Source of the DNA: Pseudomonadota bacterium
GTDB taxonomy: Bacteria > Myxococcota > Bradymonadia > UBA4248
Assembly (NCBI GenBank): GCA_017613855.1
Contig: JAGACY010000001.1
Span: 1 to 14,970, forward strand
DNA length: 14,970 nt
Direction of reading: 5' to 3'
Under the pieces are notes generated by a model that searched no databases, was not told where the DNA came from, and saw only the letters and a list, made by a program, of their open reading frames with translations. Positions 13,422-14,970 of the stretch are shown piece after piece. A program made the position numbers and the translations under genes. Numbering within the stretch: the stretch's first letter is position 1; the number at the start of each line of letters is the position of its first letter.

Positions 13422-14606
13422 CTAAAGTGCATCAAACTGGTAATGATCGTTGACGACAAAAGTCATTTCATCACGGTCGTCAAAATACAAAACCCCGCGA
13501 GCCACGCGAATATGCGGCATATTTTTGCGATGGTAGACGTAGTCGACATGACAGACATTCGCCGGTGATTTAAAATCCGCCGGCGATGTCACACCACCGA
13601 TATGCTCCGAGCGGCCCAAAGCAATGTGCACGCCCAGTTTTTCATCCAGCAGCGTGTGTCCAATCGGCTCGATTCCCCACTCGCTCAGAATGCCAAGTCC
13701 CAGTTCAGCGACATTGGCACGTGCGTAATCGACGGCAATCCAGTCGCGCAGTTCATTGGCCCAGGCATTATCACCATCAATACAAACGACGCGGTTTTCC
13801 GATATTTCACACAAGGCGATTTCCCCTTTGCGTTCAATCGGCAGAATGCCGTCTGTCGTCGAAATGATGCCGTTTTTTTCTCCTTCATAAGGAACAATGT
13901 ACGCTTCACCAGCGGGTAAATTTCCCACCTGTCCGTTGCGAACAAAGCGTCCGGATTGCGCAAACCCCATGCGATAGCGCAAATCGATCGTCAATACATA
14001 AATTTTGCCATTGACATCGAAATGAAGCACCGCGGTATGTGCTTCGGTCAATAATTTTGCCAGTTTTGAAACGCGTGATTCAATCACCGCCACGTCAATC
14101 GCGAGCGCGGTCAGCATCGAATGCGTAAATCCCGGCATTGTTGCAGCCCTGAATCCATATCGTGCCGCAGCCACTTTCAAAGGTGCCGTTACGGAATACT
14201 CCGTCAATGCAATCCAAAACTCAGCCCTGGAATAGACATATTCGATATCCAGCACTTCACCGGGATAGGCATCCAGCAAATCCGCTGTATCGGGCACCTC
14301 ATCAGTCAATGCAATGGCATGTACCGGATGAGAAATTTCGGCATTACGGCGGCCAACGGACTCATAAGCATAAACCATACATGCATGAAATGAGGTTTTA
14401 GCCAGAGCCCGCGCCCACTGCATGATGATTTCCCGGCGTTGACGCCATTCCGGGGTGTCATCTTCAGCAATCGAAGGAACATCCACTAAAAATCCCATCC
14501 GATGGCCAGATTCCGTCGCAGAATAACCAAAAACCTGTGAAAAGAGCAGATTGAGCTCAGTTCCGTTGAGCATGGCTATTTTTATGGGTTCTTTTGCTTC
14601 ACGCAA
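13422..14606 (-). CDS. M29-family aminopeptidase-like protein
   Basis: This protein of up to 394 residues has no signal peptide. The C-terminal half carries the landmarks of thermophilic-type aminopeptidases (M29; AmpS/AmpT/PepII): GNLPAGEAYIVP (Glu234), AELGLG (Glu301), LLDEKLGVHIALG (His327) and CHVDYVY (His353, Asp355). These match the two-metal ligands of the family. His335, in SEHIGG, falls near where a Tyr is usual, so catalytic competence is uncertain. Metal-dependent removal of N-terminal residues from peptides in the cytoplasm is the expected reaction. The first in-frame start is TTG at 14606, because a stop lies just upstream. GGGAG (plus 14618-14622) is 11 bases away, and an ATG at codon 12 (14573) is an alternative start. 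The upstream gene ends 6 bases before it, so translation is probably coupled. Three hairpins and a terminator follow. Confidence 0.72.
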   Translation of the reverse strand: MREAKEPIKIAMLNGTELNLLFSQVFGYSATESGHRMGFLVDVPSIAEDDTPEWRQRREIIMQWARALAKTSFHACMVYAYESVGRRNAEISHPVHAIALTDEVPDTADLLDAYPGEVLDIEYVYSRAEFWIALTEYSVTAPLKVAAARYGFRAATMPGFTHSMLTALAIDVAVIESRVSKLAKLLTEAHTAVLHFDVNGKIYVLTIDLRYRMGFAQSGRFVRNGQVGNLPAGEAYIVPYEGEKNGIISTTDGILPIERKGEIALCEISENRVVCIDGDNAWANELRDWIAVDYARANVAELGLGILSEWGIEPIGHTLLDEKLGVHIALGRSEHIGGVTSPADFKSPANVCHVDYVYHRKNMPHIRVARGVLYFDDRDEMTFVVNDHYQFDAL

Positions 14607-14612
14607 TGCGAT

Positions 14613-14970
14613 TTATTCTCCCGACTCATTATCGTTTGCGGAATCCTCCTTCGGGTCAGCGTTTTCTTCGGCATCATCGGCAGAGCCATCTCCGATTTCG
14701 ACATCCGATTCGACAACATCACCGAGGCGGTCTTTGACATTTTGGGCTATTTTTTTTGCCTGATCCACGGCATCTTCAACAGCATCCCCAACTTTATTGG
14801 TCACATTTTCGATGCCTTCTTTGATATTATCGACGGCATCTTCGACCTCTTTCTGGGCCTCATGTGCTGCATCGGAATCTGTTTCATGGATCGGGCTTTC
14901 TTCGGCAGGAGCCGGTGCACCGTTATTTTGAGTTTCCTTGCGTTTTTTGGAAGCAATTGCGAGATGACGC
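14613..14970 (-). CDS. Amphipathic acidic protein, C-terminal part (5' truncated)
   Basis: The frame is open to the window edge with no stop, so the start lies beyond 14970; a GTG at 14804 is inside the gene. At least 118 residues are visible. First comes a basic patch (SKKRKE), then an Ala/Pro/Glu-rich linker. A long amphipathic helix follows, built from repeats of the form D-A-V-[ED]-x-[AI]-K (EDAVDNIKEGIENVTNKVGD, then EDAVDQAKKIAQNVKDRLGD). The tail is very acidic and ends NESGE. The helix repeats recall LEA-like or apolipoprotein-like 11-residue patterns and YtxH-type membrane-associated proteins, but no family is assigned. It overlaps the ribosome site of the M29-like gene and is probably in the same operon. 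Confidence 0.65.
   Translation of the reverse strand, partial: RHLAIASKKRKETQNNGAPAPAEESPIHETDSDAAHEAQKEVEDAVDNIKEGIENVTNKVGDAVEDAVDQAKKIAQNVKDRLGDVVESDVEIGDGSADDAEENADPKEDSANDNESGE

Noticed and set aside
14613..14804. Complete 63-residue gene starting at GTG 14804
   Set aside because: The frame stays open to the window edge and the helical repeat continues upstream of the GTG, so this is the end of a longer gene.

Overview
The window looks like chromosome of an uncultured member of the Myxococcota (deltaproteobacterial lineage), with a moderate, not high, GC content. The evidence is the protein style. There are long cysteine-rich surface lipoproteins with the myxobacterial CGNG...CDG repeat. 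There are IDNNGDG-type acidic repeats. Two proteins end in MYXO-CTERM sorting tails (Gly/Asp-Cys, a hydrophobic helix, then an Arg cluster), and one has an IgGFc-binding domain. No tRNA, rRNA, CRISPR array, transposase or phage gene was seen.

Layout. 2-967 (+) is the 3' part of an outer-membrane beta-barrel-like protein. 1108-2136 (+) is a lipoprotein of the endonuclease/exonuclease/phosphatase fold. 6847-2235 (-) holds two genes in the same direction: an S1 serine protease with eight 30-residue acidic repeats and a MYXO-CTERM tail, then an 872-residue cysteine-rich lipoprotein. An AT-rich divergent control region (6848-7234) separates them from a flavodoxin-like lipoprotein at 7235-7840 (+). 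7841-8148 is a non-coding block of degenerate 7-base repeats. 8149-10164 (-) is a secreted beta-propeller-like protein with Trp-containing Cys repeats, a Pro/Glu stalk and a MYXO-CTERM tail. Divergent from it, 10377-13208 (+) is a 943-residue lipoprotein with a Cys-rich N-terminal half and an IgGFc-binding C-terminal half. 13422-14606 (-) is an M29-aminopeptidase-like protein, 6 bases downstream of a partial gene for an amphipathic, acidic protein (14613 to window end).

How it fits together. Seven of the nine genes appear to encode exported products: five with lipoboxes, one with a Sec signal and one barrel. Most of the window is therefore a cell-surface gene neighbourhood. It is not an obvious pathway, and no defence or biosynthetic system was recognised. 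The last two genes look cytoplasmic and form a separate transcription unit.

The most unusual signal is non-coding. A family of eight nested hairpins sits just after gene ends (979-1067, 2145-2211, 13218-13245, 13315-13418). The stems differ in sequence, but the internal asymmetry is kept: one extra base on the 3' arm of the junction. All copies can be read in the same orientation relative to an adjoining gene 3' end, and two of them are followed by T tracts as intrinsic terminators. The flavodoxin control region, with a 16-base perfect inverted repeat and an operator-like palindrome directly after the -10 box, is the other notable regulatory structure.
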